Origin: an uncultured Flavobacteriales bacterium | GTDB lineage: Bacteria > Bacteroidota > Bacteroidia > Flavobacteriales_D > Parvicellaceae | Length of the DNA stretch: 64,000 bases | NCBI GenBank assembly: GCA_943788755.1 | Contig: CALSRM010000003.1 | Span: 186,001-250,000 of the forward strand | Reading direction: 5' to 3' | Shown here: positions 44,064 through 56,200 of the stretch, one piece after another | How positions within the stretch are numbered: position 1 is the first letter of the stretch | How the letters are laid out: every line of letters starts with the position of its first letter | The notes under the pieces: generated by a model | The model's database searches: none | Told to the model about the DNA's origin: nothing | What the model saw: only the letters and a program-made list of their open reading frames with translations | Made by a program: the position numbers and the translations under genes

Positions 44064-45110
44064 TTAAAACAAACCACCTTGTGTTGCACCTCTTTCTTTT
44101 CCCAAATGCTTATATGCCAGCTCAGTAACCATTCTTCCACGTGGTGTTCTTGCAATATATCCTTCTTGAATTAAAAAGGGTTCATAAACTTCCTCTATCG
44201 TACCTGCTTGTTCTCCAACTGCAGTTGCAATCGTTGTTAACCCAACGGGACCGCCCCCAAATTTATCAATCATTACCGATAATATTCGGTTATCCATTTC
44301 ATCCAAACCATGTTTATCGACATGAAGTGCTTCTAAAGCAGTAGCAGTAATAGTAGTATTTATTGTTCCATCACCTTTAATTTGCGCAAAATCCCTAACT
44401 CTTCTTAAAAGGGCGTTTGCTATTCTCGGGGTTCCTCTACTTCTTCCAGAAATTTCAAAAGCGGCTTCATAATCAATTGGAATATCTAGAATTCCAGAAG
44501 AACGTTCTACGATGTCCGTTAGGATTTTAGTCTCGTAATATTGCAAACGACTACTAATACCAAAACGTGCTCTTAAAGGTGCTGTAAGCATTCCTGAACG
44601 TGTTGTTGCTCCAATTAAAGTAAACGGACTTAATTCTATCTGTACCGTTCTTGCATTCGGCCCAGAATCGATAAGAATATCAATTTTATAATCTTCCATT
44701 GCTGAGTATAAATACTCCTCAATTACTGGGCTAAGTCGATGAATTTCATCAATAAACAAAACATCACCTTCCTCTAAATTCGTCAATAAACCCGCTAAAT
44801 CACCTGGTTTATCCAAAACTGGACCAGAAGTCACTTTAAAACCAACATTCATTTCGTTGGCTATAATATTTGCCAATGTTGTTTTACCAAGACCAGGAGG
44901 CCCATGTAACAAGACGTGGTCTAAAGGTTCGTTTCTTAAAATAGCGGCTTTTACAAACACTTGTAAATTATCTGTTACATGCCTTTGTCCCGCAAAATCA
45001 TCAAATAATTTAGGGCGCAACACCTGTTCGACTTCCTTATCAGAATCATCTGCACCATCTTCGTGTATATCGTATTCTTCTATCACTCGGAAACAAAGAT
45101 AACAAAGCAA
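44064..45110 (-). CDS. ruvB: Holliday junction DNA helicase RuvB
   Basis: 348 aa; [54 protein letters not shown]. Confidence 0.97.
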   Translation of the reverse strand: MLCYLCFRVIEEYDIHEDGADDSDKEVEQVLRPKLFDDFAGQRHVTDNLQVFVKAAILRNEPLDHVLLHGPPGLGKTTLANIIANEMNVGFKVTSGPVLDKPGDLAGLLTNLEEGDVLFIDEIHRLSPVIEEYLYSAMEDYKIDILIDSGPNARTVQIELSPFTLIGATTRSGMLTAPLRARFGISSRLQYYETKILTDIVERSSGILDIPIDYEAAFEISGRSRGTPRIANALLRRVRDFAQIKGDGTINTTITATALEALHVDKHGLDEMDNRILSVMIDKFGGGPVGLTTIATAVGEQAGTIEEVYEPFLIQEGYIARTPRGRMVTELAYKHLGKERGATQGGLF

Positions 45111-45111
45111 A

Positions 45112-45720
45112 TTATTTTTTTAAGATCTGATCTTTATAAATATCCCCAAAGTAAATTTTAAATCTTAAAATATACTCTGGGGCTGTAAATGACTCTTTTA
45201 TTTGTTGGTTCGATTTTATTGCTAACCTAAATCCAACACCACCCCCTATACCGAAGTATTTTAAAAATTTGTATTCAATAGTCATGGCGGGTTCATAAAT
45301 GATTATCCATGAGCTAGCTGTTGTGATAGAGAGGTCTACATCATCATATTGCGCTTTACCTAAACCAATTTGCACCGGAATTTCTGCACTCCAATATTTA
45401 GATTTATAGAAGTTATACTCAAAGAATGCAACGACATAGCCAAACTTTAAATCTATTTTATTTGAATTAGGAAAATTGCGTTCAATAAGTCTCTTTGGCA
45501 TCCAATTATAACCAATGCCAATATTAGTTGTCTTGTTAAATGAGAGCCCAAATTTAATACCGTGTATTTTTGCATACTGGTTTGAAATAAAAGAGTTTCG
45601 GGTATCAAACTTTAATAAAACCTTTGGCTTATAATCAAAGCTAGTTCGAATAGAGTCAAAAAGCTGTGCACGCGCTTGACTTGAAAAAATAAAAAGTAAT
45701 GCTATAAAAAAAGTCCGCAC
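45112..45720 (-). CDS. Outer membrane protein (beta-barrel-like) with GTG start
   Basis: 202 aa; signal peptide (V/M)[18 protein letters not shown]; alternating beta-strand C-terminus; in-frame TAG directly before the GTG. Confidence 0.7.
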   Translation of the reverse strand: MRTFFIALLFIFSSQARAQLFDSIRTSFDYKPKVLLKFDTRNSFISNQYAKIHGIKFGLSFNKTTNIGIGYNWMPKRLIERNFPNSNKIDLKFGYVVAFFEYNFYKSKYWSAEIPVQIGLGKAQYDDVDLSITTASSWIIIYEPAMTIEYKFLKYFGIGGGVGFRLAIKSNQQIKESFTAPEYILRFKIYFGDIYKDQILKK

Positions 45721-45741
45721 CTAACAAAGGTACGGACTTCA
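45706..45741 (-). terminator. Intrinsic terminator downstream of coxA
   Basis: Minus strand AAGTCCGTACC tttgtta GGTGCGGACTTTTTTT: 11-bp stem (one G-T pair) plus T-run. Confidence 0.8.
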
Positions 45742-45764
45742 ATATATTAATTCAATATAAAACA

Positions 45765-47534
45765 CTAATGTTCTTCTTCACCTGGTTCTAGCGGCACATT
45801 TTGCATAACAAAATCTTCTGCTTGTCCTGGTTTATTATAATCATAAGGCCATCTGTGCACGACAGGTAAATCTCCAGGCCAATTACCGTGCATATGCTCA
45901 ACTGGCGATGTCCACTCCAGAGTATTTGCTCTCCATGGATTTTGAGAAGCTTTTGGACCTCTTAAAGCACTATAAAGAAAGTTCCAGAAGAAAAATAACT
46001 GAGAAAGTACTCCTACAGTTGCAAAAATACTAATTACAACATTTAGGTCTATCATGTGATCAAACATTGGGAATTCTGAATTTGTATAATAGCGCCTTGG
46101 CATTCCGCCTTCCCCTAAAAAGTGCATAGGAATAAATACTCCATATCCACAAGTAATGGTAATCCAGAAGTGAATAAAACCTAATTTTTTATTCATCATC
46201 CTTCCATACATTTTAGGGAACCAATGATAAACTCCAGCGAACATTGCCAAAATAGCAGACATCCCCATTACAATATGGAAGTGACCAACTACAAAGTAAG
46301 TATCATGTTGACTAATATCCAATGCTGCATCGGCTAATATTATCCCCGTAACACCACCACTAATAAAAGTAGATACCATTCCAATTGAGAATAACATCGC
46401 CGGTGTAAACACAAGATTACCTTTCCATAAAGTAGTTAAGTAATTAAATACTTTTACAGCTGATGGAATGGCAATAAGTAAAGTAGTAAAAACAAATACT
46501 CCACCTAAGAATGGATTCATTCCTGTAAGGAACATATGGTGACCCCAAACAATAAACGAAAGAAATCCAATCGCCAAAATCGAACCAATCATTGCTCTAT
46601 ATCCAAATATTGGTTTTCTAGAGTTTGTAGCAATTACTTCTGATGATATCCCTAATGCAGGCAGTAATATTATATATACCTCAGGATGTCCTAAAAACCA
46701 GAATAAGTGTTCAAATAATACTGGAGAACCTCCTGTTTGATCAAGTGCTCCATTAGATGTTGTAATGTCACTCAAAAAGAAACTTGTCCCCATGTGTCTA
46801 TCCATAATAAGTAATACAGCTGAAGACAAAAGAACAGGGAAAGACAATAACCCTAGAATAGCTGTTACGAAGAATGTCCAAATCGATAACGGTAATCTGG
46901 TCATTCTCATTCCTTTCGTACGCAGATTAATAATAGTAACGATATAATTAATACCTCCTAATAATGCAGACGCAATAAATATTGATATCGACAACAACCA
47001 CAACGTCATACCCAATCCTGATCCTGGTTGCGTTTCTTCAAGCACACTTAATGGTGGATATATTGTCCATCCTGCCATTGCTGGTCCAGATTCAATAAAA
47101 AGAGAAGCTAACATTATCGAACTCGATAAAAAAAACAGCCAATACGATATCATGTTTAATAGTCCTGATGCCATGTCTCTTGCTCCAATTTGAAGTGGAA
47201 TAAGTAAATTTGAAAAAGTACCTGATAAACCACCAGTAAGAACCATAAATACCATGATAGTTCCGTGCAATGTAACAAGACCTAGGTACATATTACTATC
47301 CAAAACACCGTCAGGGGCCCAGCCTGAACCTAATAAAGTTTCCATAATGCCAAACTTTTCGTCTGGCCATCCCAATTGCAATCTAAATAATGCCGAAAGT
47401 GCAATACCAACAATTCCCATAACTATGGCCGTTAATAGGTATTGTTTAGCAATCATTTTATGATCTTGACTAAACACGTACTTAGTAAAGAAACTTTCTT
47501 TATGATGATGTGCTGCGTGACCGTGATCTGACAT
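45765..47534 (-). CDS. coxA: Cytochrome c oxidase subunit I
   Basis: 589 aa; heme-copper motifs (WFLGHPEVYIILLPALG, VWGHHMF, HDTYFVVGHFHIVM). Confidence 0.97.
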   Translation of the reverse strand: MSDHGHAAHHHKESFFTKYVFSQDHKMIAKQYLLTAIVMGIVGIALSALFRLQLGWPDEKFGIMETLLGSGWAPDGVLDSNMYLGLVTLHGTIMVFMVLTGGLSGTFSNLLIPLQIGARDMASGLLNMISYWLFFLSSSIMLASLFIESGPAMAGWTIYPPLSVLEETQPGSGLGMTLWLLSISIFIASALLGGINYIVTIINLRTKGMRMTRLPLSIWTFFVTAILGLLSFPVLLSSAVLLIMDRHMGTSFFLSDITTSNGALDQTGGSPVLFEHLFWFLGHPEVYIILLPALGISSEVIATNSRKPIFGYRAMIGSILAIGFLSFIVWGHHMFLTGMNPFLGGVFVFTTLLIAIPSAVKVFNYLTTLWKGNLVFTPAMLFSIGMVSTFISGGVTGIILADAALDISQHDTYFVVGHFHIVMGMSAILAMFAGVYHWFPKMYGRMMNKKLGFIHFWITITCGYGVFIPMHFLGEGGMPRRYYTNSEFPMFDHMIDLNVVISIFATVGVLSQLFFFWNFLYSALRGPKASQNPWRANTLEWTSPVEHMHGNWPGDLPVVHRWPYDYNKPGQAEDFVMQNVPLEPGEEEH

Positions 47535-47566
47535 ACTCTTCTCTTTTTTTTCTAATTTCTAATTTC

Positions 47567-48895
47567 TTACTCTTCAATTTCTTGAGCTAACTCTTCAGTA
47601 GCTGCTGCTCCAATTGTATACGAAACCGCTCCACCATCAAACCTTTTTTGAGATTCAATCCAATTTTTATATTCTGCTTCGGTTTCAACAACAACCTTCA
47701 TTTGCATATTCGAGTGACTTGCACCACAAATTTTGTTACACATCAATATATAATCAAAATCAACAACCTCTTCTTCCTCTCCAATTCTTCTTTTACGCTC
47801 ATTATGAATGGTATTGATATTCTTATAATGGTCAATAACAAACTCATCTAAACGCATATCTTTAGTTGTAATCGTAGGTTTTAAGGTAAATGAAGTAGTC
47901 ATTCCAGGCACACAATTCATTTGTGCCCTAAAATGCGGAAACCAAGCACAATGAAGTACATCTTGGGATCTAAAATAAAAAGTGTAGGTTTTATCCACTA
48001 TCAAATGCATTTCCCCTTTAACAACAACATCATTAGCTGCCATTGCATCGTCAGCATCAGCATTTCTTTCTATTTCTAAACCAGATTTAATTCTGTACTT
48101 CTGACGCTTCAACCTTTCTATTTTTTCAGACATTTCCGCAACTTTACCATCTGGCAATAAGTATTCCGTAGTCTTTTGGTTGTCGATATATTTTTCAATA
48201 CTATTAGCCAACAAAACAGAATCCAATCTATCAATTTCTGTATCTATCGTTTCGAAAGATTCAGCGATTCCTTCAGTTGTAATAACTCCTAATGGATTAG
48301 TTCCTGTCACTAATTTAAAGTTTGCTTTTCCTAGTTTGTTATCCTCTCCTGAATATCGAGCAGTCCAATCAAACTGTTTTGCATATAACTCAATAACAGT
48401 CCCTTCATCTTCTGGGTTCATAATGAAATTCCAAGTTCTTAACCCATAAATGATAACTCCCGCAAGAACAATGGCAGGAACTGTAGTCCAAATCATTTCT
48501 AATTTATTGTTGTGTACCAAATAAACGGGCTTTCTTTTAGGGTCTCTTCTGTAGAGAAATGGAAAAATAAACAACATCCCATTCATTATAAAAAACACAG
48601 GAAGTATAATCCACCAATTAAAAACTAACAAATCATCAATCATAACCCCGTGTTCTGTTGCAGCCTCACCAAGACCTCCGTTACCATATTCCAGCATTAA
48701 ATAAATCGTTCCGCCAAAAAGCGCGAACATAAACACAAGAAACAGAACAGCTTGTGAAAGGTTTTCTCCAGGGGTAATATTTTCCTGACTTTTATCTCCT
48801 GTAACTTTAGATGTCATTTCATACACCTTCACAAGCTGTATAAGAGCTAAAACTCCTAAAACAACTACTATAAATATTAAAAACTTATTTTCCAT
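47567..48895 (-). CDS. coxB: Cytochrome c oxidase subunit II
   Basis: 442 aa; two TM segments, CuA site CNKICGASHSNMQMKVVV. Confidence 0.95.
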   Translation of the reverse strand: MENKFLIFIVVVLGVLALIQLVKVYEMTSKVTGDKSQENITPGENLSQAVLFLVFMFALFGGTIYLMLEYGNGGLGEAATEHGVMIDDLLVFNWWIILPVFFIMNGMLFIFPFLYRRDPKRKPVYLVHNNKLEMIWTTVPAIVLAGVIIYGLRTWNFIMNPEDEGTVIELYAKQFDWTARYSGEDNKLGKANFKLVTGTNPLGVITTEGIAESFETIDTEIDRLDSVLLANSIEKYIDNQKTTEYLLPDGKVAEMSEKIERLKRQKYRIKSGLEIERNADADDAMAANDVVVKGEMHLIVDKTYTFYFRSQDVLHCAWFPHFRAQMNCVPGMTTSFTLKPTITTKDMRLDEFVIDHYKNINTIHNERKRRIGEEEEVVDFDYILMCNKICGASHSNMQMKVVVETEAEYKNWIESQKRFDGGAVSYTIGAAATEELAQEIEE

Positions 48896-48922
48896 TTTAT
48901 AAATTTATCTTATCCTATAATT

Positions 48923-50479
48923 TTATCCGTGATGATGTTTACTCTCCTCCAAAAATGGGTGATTATTTTGAACCAGGGATGATTTTCCAAGAGATCTTAG
49001 CACCAAAAAGATAAACGTTCCCAAGAATGTCATAAACATACCTATTTCTAATAATCCAAAGTTCCATTCTTCGTATAATGTGCCTGGCATAACCATACAA
49101 AACACATCAAACCAGTGCCCAATAAATATTACTAATCCAATAAATATTAAGTACGGCCAAGATTTTTTCGTGTCTGCTGACATTAAGAAAATCATTGGAA
49201 GAACAAAGTTGACAACAAACATTGCAAAGAATATAAATTTGTAACTTTCAATACGGGTAACAAAATAGATTACTTCCTCTGGAATATTGGAATACCAAAT
49301 AAGCATAAATTGAGAGAACCATAAGTAACTCCATAAAAAGCTTAATGCAAACATCCATTTTCCTACATCGTGTATATGAGCGCTATTTACAAACTCTAAG
49401 TTTCCTTTGTGCTTCAGATACAATGTTACCATCATAATCATAATCATTGCACTTAACCAAATTCCTGAGAATGAGTACCATCCAAATAATGTGCTAAACC
49501 AATGCGTATCAATTGACATTATAATATCCCAAGACATTGTAGATGAAAATACTGCAAAGAATACTAAGAACAACGCTCCTCTTCTATACATTAAAAAATG
49601 TGAGGCTGTAGCTTTTTCAACATCTTCGCTATCTTGTTTTCTTGAAGTTTTTCTAAACCAATTCATGAAATATGCAAATACTCCGAAATAGCATATAATT
49701 CTGATCCAAAAGAACGGCTTATTCAAATATGCAACTTTGCCCCAAATCAAATCATCGTGGGCAACTACATCACTATCCATCCATGGATAGATATGATTTA
49801 ACCCTAATGTGGCGCCAATAAAAACAATTGCTAAAACAATCATGCCTAATGGTAATGCAGACATAATTGCCTCCATGATTCTTAATAAAACAACTCCCCA
49901 ACCAGACTCAGTAGCATAATGCAATGAAAGGTAGAAAAGTGCTCCTAAAGCAATTCCAAAAAAGAAGAATCCATTTACCAATAAATTAGACCAAAATCTT
50001 CTAAAATGAGAATCAGACATTGCAATATCTCCATTACTAAACATATGTGCTAAGGTTTCTGATGGGGCTGCATCATGACCGTGACCTACGGAATGAGCTA
50101 CATGCTCTCCTTCAACTTCCAGATGTTTAATATGAATATGCCATTCGAAAGTTGGCGCTTGATGAGCATGTGCTTCTTCACTATGGGCATCACCGTGTTC
50201 TTCAGCAGCATTGTGTCCATGAACTTCATGTTCTTCCCCTTCATCTCCAAAATCAAGTTCGTAACCTAAAGCAGCCATTGCTTCTTCAGCCTCTTTTTTT
50301 ACGTCAGCTTCTTTTTCAACTTGGTCACCCCAGTATTCAACGTATACTTCGTGATCACTTAATACCGTGGGAAACATGTATTCTTTTTGAAAGAAGAATC
50401 CCACGATTAACAGCAGTAATCCTACCCCCATTAGTCCAATTGTTACTTTTTTTGCTTTATTAGAAATTTGAAATTCCAT
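48923..50479 (-). CDS. actF: Alternative complex III (quinol:cytochrome c oxidoreductase) subunit F
   Basis: 518 aa multi-TM; operon position; His-rich N-terminal loop. Confidence 0.88.
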   Translation of the reverse strand: MEFQISNKAKKVTIGLMGVGLLLLIVGFFFQKEYMFPTVLSDHEVYVEYWGDQVEKEADVKKEAEEAMAALGYELDFGDEGEEHEVHGHNAAEEHGDAHSEEAHAHQAPTFEWHIHIKHLEVEGEHVAHSVGHGHDAAPSETLAHMFSNGDIAMSDSHFRRFWSNLLVNGFFFFGIALGALFYLSLHYATESGWGVVLLRIMEAIMSALPLGMIVLAIVFIGATLGLNHIYPWMDSDVVAHDDLIWGKVAYLNKPFFWIRIICYFGVFAYFMNWFRKTSRKQDSEDVEKATASHFLMYRRGALFLVFFAVFSSTMSWDIIMSIDTHWFSTLFGWYSFSGIWLSAMIMIMMVTLYLKHKGNLEFVNSAHIHDVGKWMFALSFLWSYLWFSQFMLIWYSNIPEEVIYFVTRIESYKFIFFAMFVVNFVLPMIFLMSADTKKSWPYLIFIGLVIFIGHWFDVFCMVMPGTLYEEWNFGLLEIGMFMTFLGTFIFLVLRSLGKSSLVQNNHPFLEESKHHHG

Positions 50480-50520
50480 TTTTACTATTTATTTCTATTA
50501 ATAGTTAATTCTTAATGTGC

Positions 50521-51228
50521 TTATCCTGCGTTACCTAAGACTGCAGCTGCAACAACAGGTGCACCCGTTGTATCTGCCTTAACATTTCCAGTTAATCCGT
50601 TTAAATTAAAATCCCCATGCTGTAACGTTCTAACATACATAGCGACTTTCCATCTTTCTTCTTTATTCAATTGAGATGCATGTGCTCCCATTGCGCCTTT
50701 ACCAAAAGTAATAACATGGAAAATCCCACCAAGACTTCTTTCTTTGTAAGCTCCATCATACGGGCTAGGTGGGTTATAATCCCCTACTACTACTACTCCG
50801 CCATCTCCTTGGCCAGTTTTACCATGGCAATGCATACACATTATTTCAAATAACCGTTTCCCTTCCTTGACATTTCCTTCGATATCAGCTAAAAATGGAC
50901 TTGGTAATTTCCAGTTAGCAGAAGCTGAATCTAAGTCTGCTTTTCCGTATATGAAAGGCATCATTAACGCTGCCTTATTTTTCTTTTTGTAATAAGGGAT
51001 TGATCCTTCTGCAGGAATTCTAGCAGATTGCGTATTTTTCAACCTTTCAGCTGTTGTGTCTTTTTCTTCATCAGTCACCATTCCGTAATCCACATAAGCT
51101 TCAATTGCTTGTGATCGATACATGTCTGGCATATACTCATATCCTGGACTATCTGGATGCTTACTGCAAGATGACAATGTGATTCCACCTATTAGTATTA
51201 CTGCTATATATTTTAATGTAAGCTTCAT
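50521..51228 (-). CDS. actE: Alternative complex III subunit E, monoheme cytochrome c lipoprotein
   Basis: 235 aa; lipobox TLSSCSKH; MCMHCHGKTGQGDGG heme site; GAMGAHASQL. Confidence 0.9.
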   Translation of the reverse strand: MKLTLKYIAVILIGGITLSSCSKHPDSPGYEYMPDMYRSQAIEAYVDYGMVTDEEKDTTAERLKNTQSARIPAEGSIPYYKKKNKAALMMPFIYGKADLDSASANWKLPSPFLADIEGNVKEGKRLFEIMCMHCHGKTGQGDGGVVVVGDYNPPSPYDGAYKERSLGGIFHVITFGKGAMGAHASQLNKEERWKVAMYVRTLQHGDFNLNGLTGNVKADTTGAPVVAAAVLGNAG

Positions 51229-51249
51229 TCTAACGTTTTAATTCGTTAA

Positions 51250-51789
51250 TTACTTAATCGTTTTTTCATCAATTTCAACAATTCCTGTTTCCTTAATCAT
51301 ATCGTTTAACTGGTCCAAAGAAAAATTACTGTTTTCTGCTAACCTTACCTCTACCACAAATCTATCGTCGGTAGTTCTAGGATCAGGATTTCTGGCGGGC
51401 ATTCCAGGTAATGTTTTATTTCTTAAAAAATATGTCAATGCCATTCCATGAGCAGCACATAAAACTGTAAATTCAAACAAAATAGGGACAAAAGAAGGAA
51501 TATTTTCTAAATAGCTAAAATTAGGTTTACCCCCTATGTTTATTCCATGCCAATCAGAAACCATGAAATATCGAGTAGCAATTATTGCTAATAGAAGTCC
51601 CGTTATTCCATACATAAAAGCAGCAATTCCTAAACGTGTATGTTTAATACCAATTATTGGGTCAATTCCATGAATAGGGAATGGCGAAAATACGTCAGCA
51701 ACATGAACTCCATTGTCCACTAATGATTGACATGCCTCTTTCGTAACATCATCATCATCGTACATTGCATATATAACTTTATCTGTCAT
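51250..51789 (-). CDS. actD: Alternative complex III subunit D (DUF3341)
   Basis: 179 aa; VFSPFPIHGIDPIIGIKHTRLG, two TM helices. Confidence 0.9.
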   Translation of the reverse strand: MTDKVIYAMYDDDDVTKEACQSLVDNGVHVADVFSPFPIHGIDPIIGIKHTRLGIAAFMYGITGLLLAIIATRYFMVSDWHGINIGGKPNFSYLENIPSFVPILFEFTVLCAAHGMALTYFLRNKTLPGMPARNPDPRTTDDRFVVEVRLAENSNFSLDQLNDMIKETGIVEIDEKTIK

Positions 51790-51812
51790 ACTGTAATTTT
51801 TAATTTCTTTCG

Positions 51813-53225
51813 TTAATGCTTTTCTATATGAGAATCATAATAACCCTCACCATGTCCAAACCCTTTCTTATAATTCTCTCCTGAAGATTTCAAAATTGTT
51901 TTCAACTCTGCTATTGGCAATACTGGAAAGTATCTTGCAAAAAGCAAATACAAAACAAAGAAAATCCCTAGAGTTCCAACATAAACACCTATATCTACCC
52001 AAGTTGGGTGAAAATATGACCATGCAGATGGAACATAATCTCTATGTATTGAAGTAACAATAATTACAAACCTTTCGAACCACATCCCAACATTTACAAC
52101 AGCTGCTAAAATGAATGTAAAAGTTAAATTTGTTCTTAACTTTTTAGACCACATTAATTGTGGAGAAACCACATTACATGTCATCATCGCTGCGTAAGAC
52201 CACCAATACGGTCCAGTTGCTCTGTTCAAGAATGCATACGCTTCATATTCAACACCAGAATACCAAGATATAAATAACTCTGTGATGTATGCTACTCCGA
52301 CGATAGAACCTGTTGTAAGAATTACAATATTCATGTACTCTATATGCTTAGTATGCAAGTAAGCTTCTAATTTGAAAGCCTTTCGTAATACAAGCATTAA
52401 TGTTTGCACCATGGCAAAACCAGAGAATACTGCCCCGGAAACAAAATACGGAGGAAAAATTGTGGTATGCCAACCTGGTATGACTGATGTAGCAAAATCA
52501 AAAGATACGATCGAGTGGACTGAGAATACAAGAGGTGTAGCCAGTCCAGCTAAAACCAAGGATACTATTTCAAAACGATTCCATGCTTTCGCATTTCCAG
52601 TCCAACCAAAACTTAATATTCCATAAGCTCTTTTGGCGAGCGGTTTTGTAACTCTATCTCTAATTGTAGCAAAATCAGGAATTAATCCAATATACCAAAA
52701 TACCATTCCTACTGAGAAATAGGTGGAAATCGCAAATACATCCCAGAACAACGGTGAGTTGACATTTACCCACATTGATCCAAATTGATTTGGTAAAGGG
52801 AACACCCAATATCCAACCCATAAACGACCCATGTGAATTAATGGGAATAATCCTGCCATCATAACGGCAAATATTGTCATTGCTTCAGATGCACGGTTAA
52901 TTGCCATTCTCCATTTTTGACGAAAGAGTAAAAGCACAGCAGAAATAAGTGTTCCTGCGTGACCAATTCCTACCCACCATACAAAGTTGGTAATATCCCA
53001 AGCCCATTCTACTGTTTTATTCAACCCCCAAACACCGATACCTGTACCCAACAAGTAAACGATACAACCTACCCCCCAAAGGGCGAAGATTCCGAAAATT
53101 GAAATTAGAATGTACCATCCTCTAGGAGCTTTACTTTCAATAGGACGAATAACATCATCCGTAATATCTTTGTAATTTTTATCTCCTAAAATTAAGGGAA
53201 TTCTGATGTCTGACTCTTTATGCAT
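51813..53225 (-). CDS. actC: Alternative complex III subunit C (NrfD-like)
   Basis: 470 aa polytopic; WWVGIGHAGTLISAVLLLFRQKWR. Confidence 0.92.
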   Translation of the reverse strand: MHKESDIRIPLILGDKNYKDITDDVIRPIESKAPRGWYILISIFGIFALWGVGCIVYLLGTGIGVWGLNKTVEWAWDITNFVWWVGIGHAGTLISAVLLLFRQKWRMAINRASEAMTIFAVMMAGLFPLIHMGRLWVGYWVFPLPNQFGSMWVNVNSPLFWDVFAISTYFSVGMVFWYIGLIPDFATIRDRVTKPLAKRAYGILSFGWTGNAKAWNRFEIVSLVLAGLATPLVFSVHSIVSFDFATSVIPGWHTTIFPPYFVSGAVFSGFAMVQTLMLVLRKAFKLEAYLHTKHIEYMNIVILTTGSIVGVAYITELFISWYSGVEYEAYAFLNRATGPYWWSYAAMMTCNVVSPQLMWSKKLRTNLTFTFILAAVVNVGMWFERFVIIVTSIHRDYVPSAWSYFHPTWVDIGVYVGTLGIFFVLYLLFARYFPVLPIAELKTILKSSGENYKKGFGHGEGYYDSHIEKH

Positions 53226-53262
53226 CTATTTACGTTTTTATTCCAATTAATTTATTAATGTT

Positions 53263-56200
53263 CTAACTATGTTCTTCAGTTGCTGCTTCAGCATGAGCTG
53301 CTTCCGCTGCTTCTTCTGTATTTCTAACTTTCACTTGGTACCAAACATTTGGTTTAACACCAATCTCTTCTAATGCTTGGTAAGCCCTATCTCCCGAAGT
53401 TTTAGATCTTACCAATGACTCTTCGTCATTCCAATCTCCAAAAACAATTGCTCCATTTGGACAAGCATCAGCACACGCTGTTACAACATCCCCATCAACT
53501 ACAGCTCTAGATTCCTTTTTTGCATTTAATTTACCTTCTTGTATTCGTTGCACACAGAAGCTACATTTTTCCATAACACCTCTTGAACGAACGGTAACAT
53601 CTGGATTTAACACCATTCTTGCCATCTCATCTTGAGAATTATTGACATGCTTAAACTTTCTATAATCTCTGTAGTTAAACCAGTTGAATCGTCTTACTTT
53701 ATATGGACAATTATTTCCACAGTATCTTGTCCCAATACAACGGTTATAAGCCATCATATTTAGCCCTTCATTACTGTGAGTTGTTGCAGCAACAGGACAA
53801 ACTGTTTCACAAGGAGCATGATTACAATGCTGACACATCATTGGCATAAATACTACTGACGGATTATCTTCAGGAACTTCTAGATTAGCATAAGACCAAT
53901 CGTTTCCTTCTTCTCTTTTATTCTTTTCCCATCTTGACCTTGCATCATCGTCAATAGAAGAAAAGTACCTATCCATCCTTAACCAATGCAGATCTCTCGC
54001 TCTTCTAATTTCATCTTTACCAACTACGGGAACATTATTTTCTGAGTGACACGCAACAATACAAACCCCGCAGCCATTACAAGCTGTTAAATCTACAGAC
54101 ATCCCCCATCTGTGACCAACAAACTCAACTGGATGCTCTTCCCATAAAGAAATATCAGTAGCTTTTACATGATCTCCGTGACCTTTAGTGTGAACATGAA
54201 GCTCATGAGGAGGATTGTAATCCTCTTTATGTCCATTAATAATGGATTCTAGATTCGTTTCTCTTAAAATTGAAGTTCTCCCCATAATTGTATGGTGAGT
54301 TTGTGTGCACGCTAAGAAATACTTTTCGTTCGCATCTGCTACCTCAGCATCTGCAAAATATTTAATCGAATCGTTTTCAAAAGAAGTGAACTTATATGCG
54401 TTTCCTCCGATTGGCTTTTTATTACCATCAGCATCTAAATCGTAATCTCCTGTTTGGTCTAATTTTATTTGAAATGCAGCTGAACCAATCGCTTCTTGAT
54501 TTTCTGCCCTTCCATATCCTAGTGCGACACCAACTGTTCCTCTAGCTTGACCAGGTAACGGATAAACGGGTAATTTAAGAACTTGTTCTCCAACTGCAAC
54601 ATTTACCATGTTTACAGGAGTTTCTTGTTCTATATATAAACCATCCCACTTCCCTTTTTCAGAACCGGTGATATTAAATAAATCATAACAATCTGCTGGA
54701 GCCATTGTTACGTAGTTATCCCAACATACTTTAGTAATAGCATCTGGCAATTCTTGCAACCATGGGTTTGCACTATATTGACCCTCTCCAATTTCAACTT
54801 TTTGGTAAGCAACTACTTCCCAAGCTGCATCCGAACTCTTTAATGAAGAAGTTACTTCAGATGCAGTATCTGTAAATGAAACAGGAGTAGATGGCATTGG
54901 GGCAGCAGCTGTCGAACTTCCATTGTGAACTGACCAATTCCAATATTCAGTAAATGTTAAATATTCTGATTGCATCGGGAAACCATATGCTCTCCAAGTA
55001 TCTTGAATATAATTGTAATACGTTTTGCTTTCTTTATCCCCTCTTTCAGCATTCCCTGACCACACTAATAATGATTCTTGCGTTTGACGAGAATCAAACA
55101 AAGGTCTAATTACAGGCTGTTGAATAGCATATTGACCAACTTGAGGCTTATAATCATTCCAAGACTCTAAGTAATTATGATCCGGGCATATATACGTACA
55201 TTTTGAAGCCGTTTCATCAGCAAATTCTGAGAATGAAACCGAAAGCATATTCTCATTTGCTAAAGCTTCTCCAAATTCAGTACCGTTTGGCAATGTATAA
55301 ACTGGATTCGCTCCATATATTAATAATGCACCAACATCACCTGCGATTACATCATTTACTAATTCTTCAACTAGTGCGTCGTCAGCTTGTTTAAGATATA
55401 TTTCGTTATCTAAATCAATTGTCTTTCCGTAATTATTTAAAGTATTGTTAATTGCATTTACAATTACTTGAATTCCTTTATCATTTGCTCCTGCAACCAC
55501 AAGAGACTCTCCTTTATGCTCTTTTAATTTGTCCGCAGCGTTTGCTGCATAAGCATCAATTTCATCAGAAACTGCAATTCCTAAGTCTTTACCACCTATG
55601 TGCTTCAAAATTGCTGCTGCAACCGCACTTTGTTCAGATGGCTTAATTGGACAACGCGAATCTGCATTTGCGCCTGTCAAACTCATTACTGATTCAAAAT
55701 GGAAATGTTTAGACATCCATTGATCTCCATCAGCTCTTTTTTCTGGATTTCTAGTTTCTGCGTAATCAACATTGTATTTTGTATGCATTAACCAGTTTGC
55801 CATAAAATCAGCATCGATACTTACAACAGCTTTTGCTCTTGAAAAATCGTATGCTGGAATAACTGCTTTTCCGAAAGATTCTTGATTTGCTTTGCGCATA
55901 GCAGAATAAGAAACTGCATCGTACTGAATATGTTTTACATCTGCATAATTCGCAGACACAGACTCAACATCCTGCCCTGTAACGTCAGAAATAATAGGCG
56001 TTACAATAGAATCTACAGAATCAGAAACTACAGGAGCTCCCATTTCGGAAACTGCACCACCCAACGAACCAATAAAGTCGTTTATTACGAGGTTAGTAGA
56101 AGGACTTATAATTGTATTTGAAAGAATTCTTACCTTGCCTCCTCTATCAGCTACCGCTTTCAACTTAGCTTTTATATCAGCATCAGCATCCGTCCAAGAC

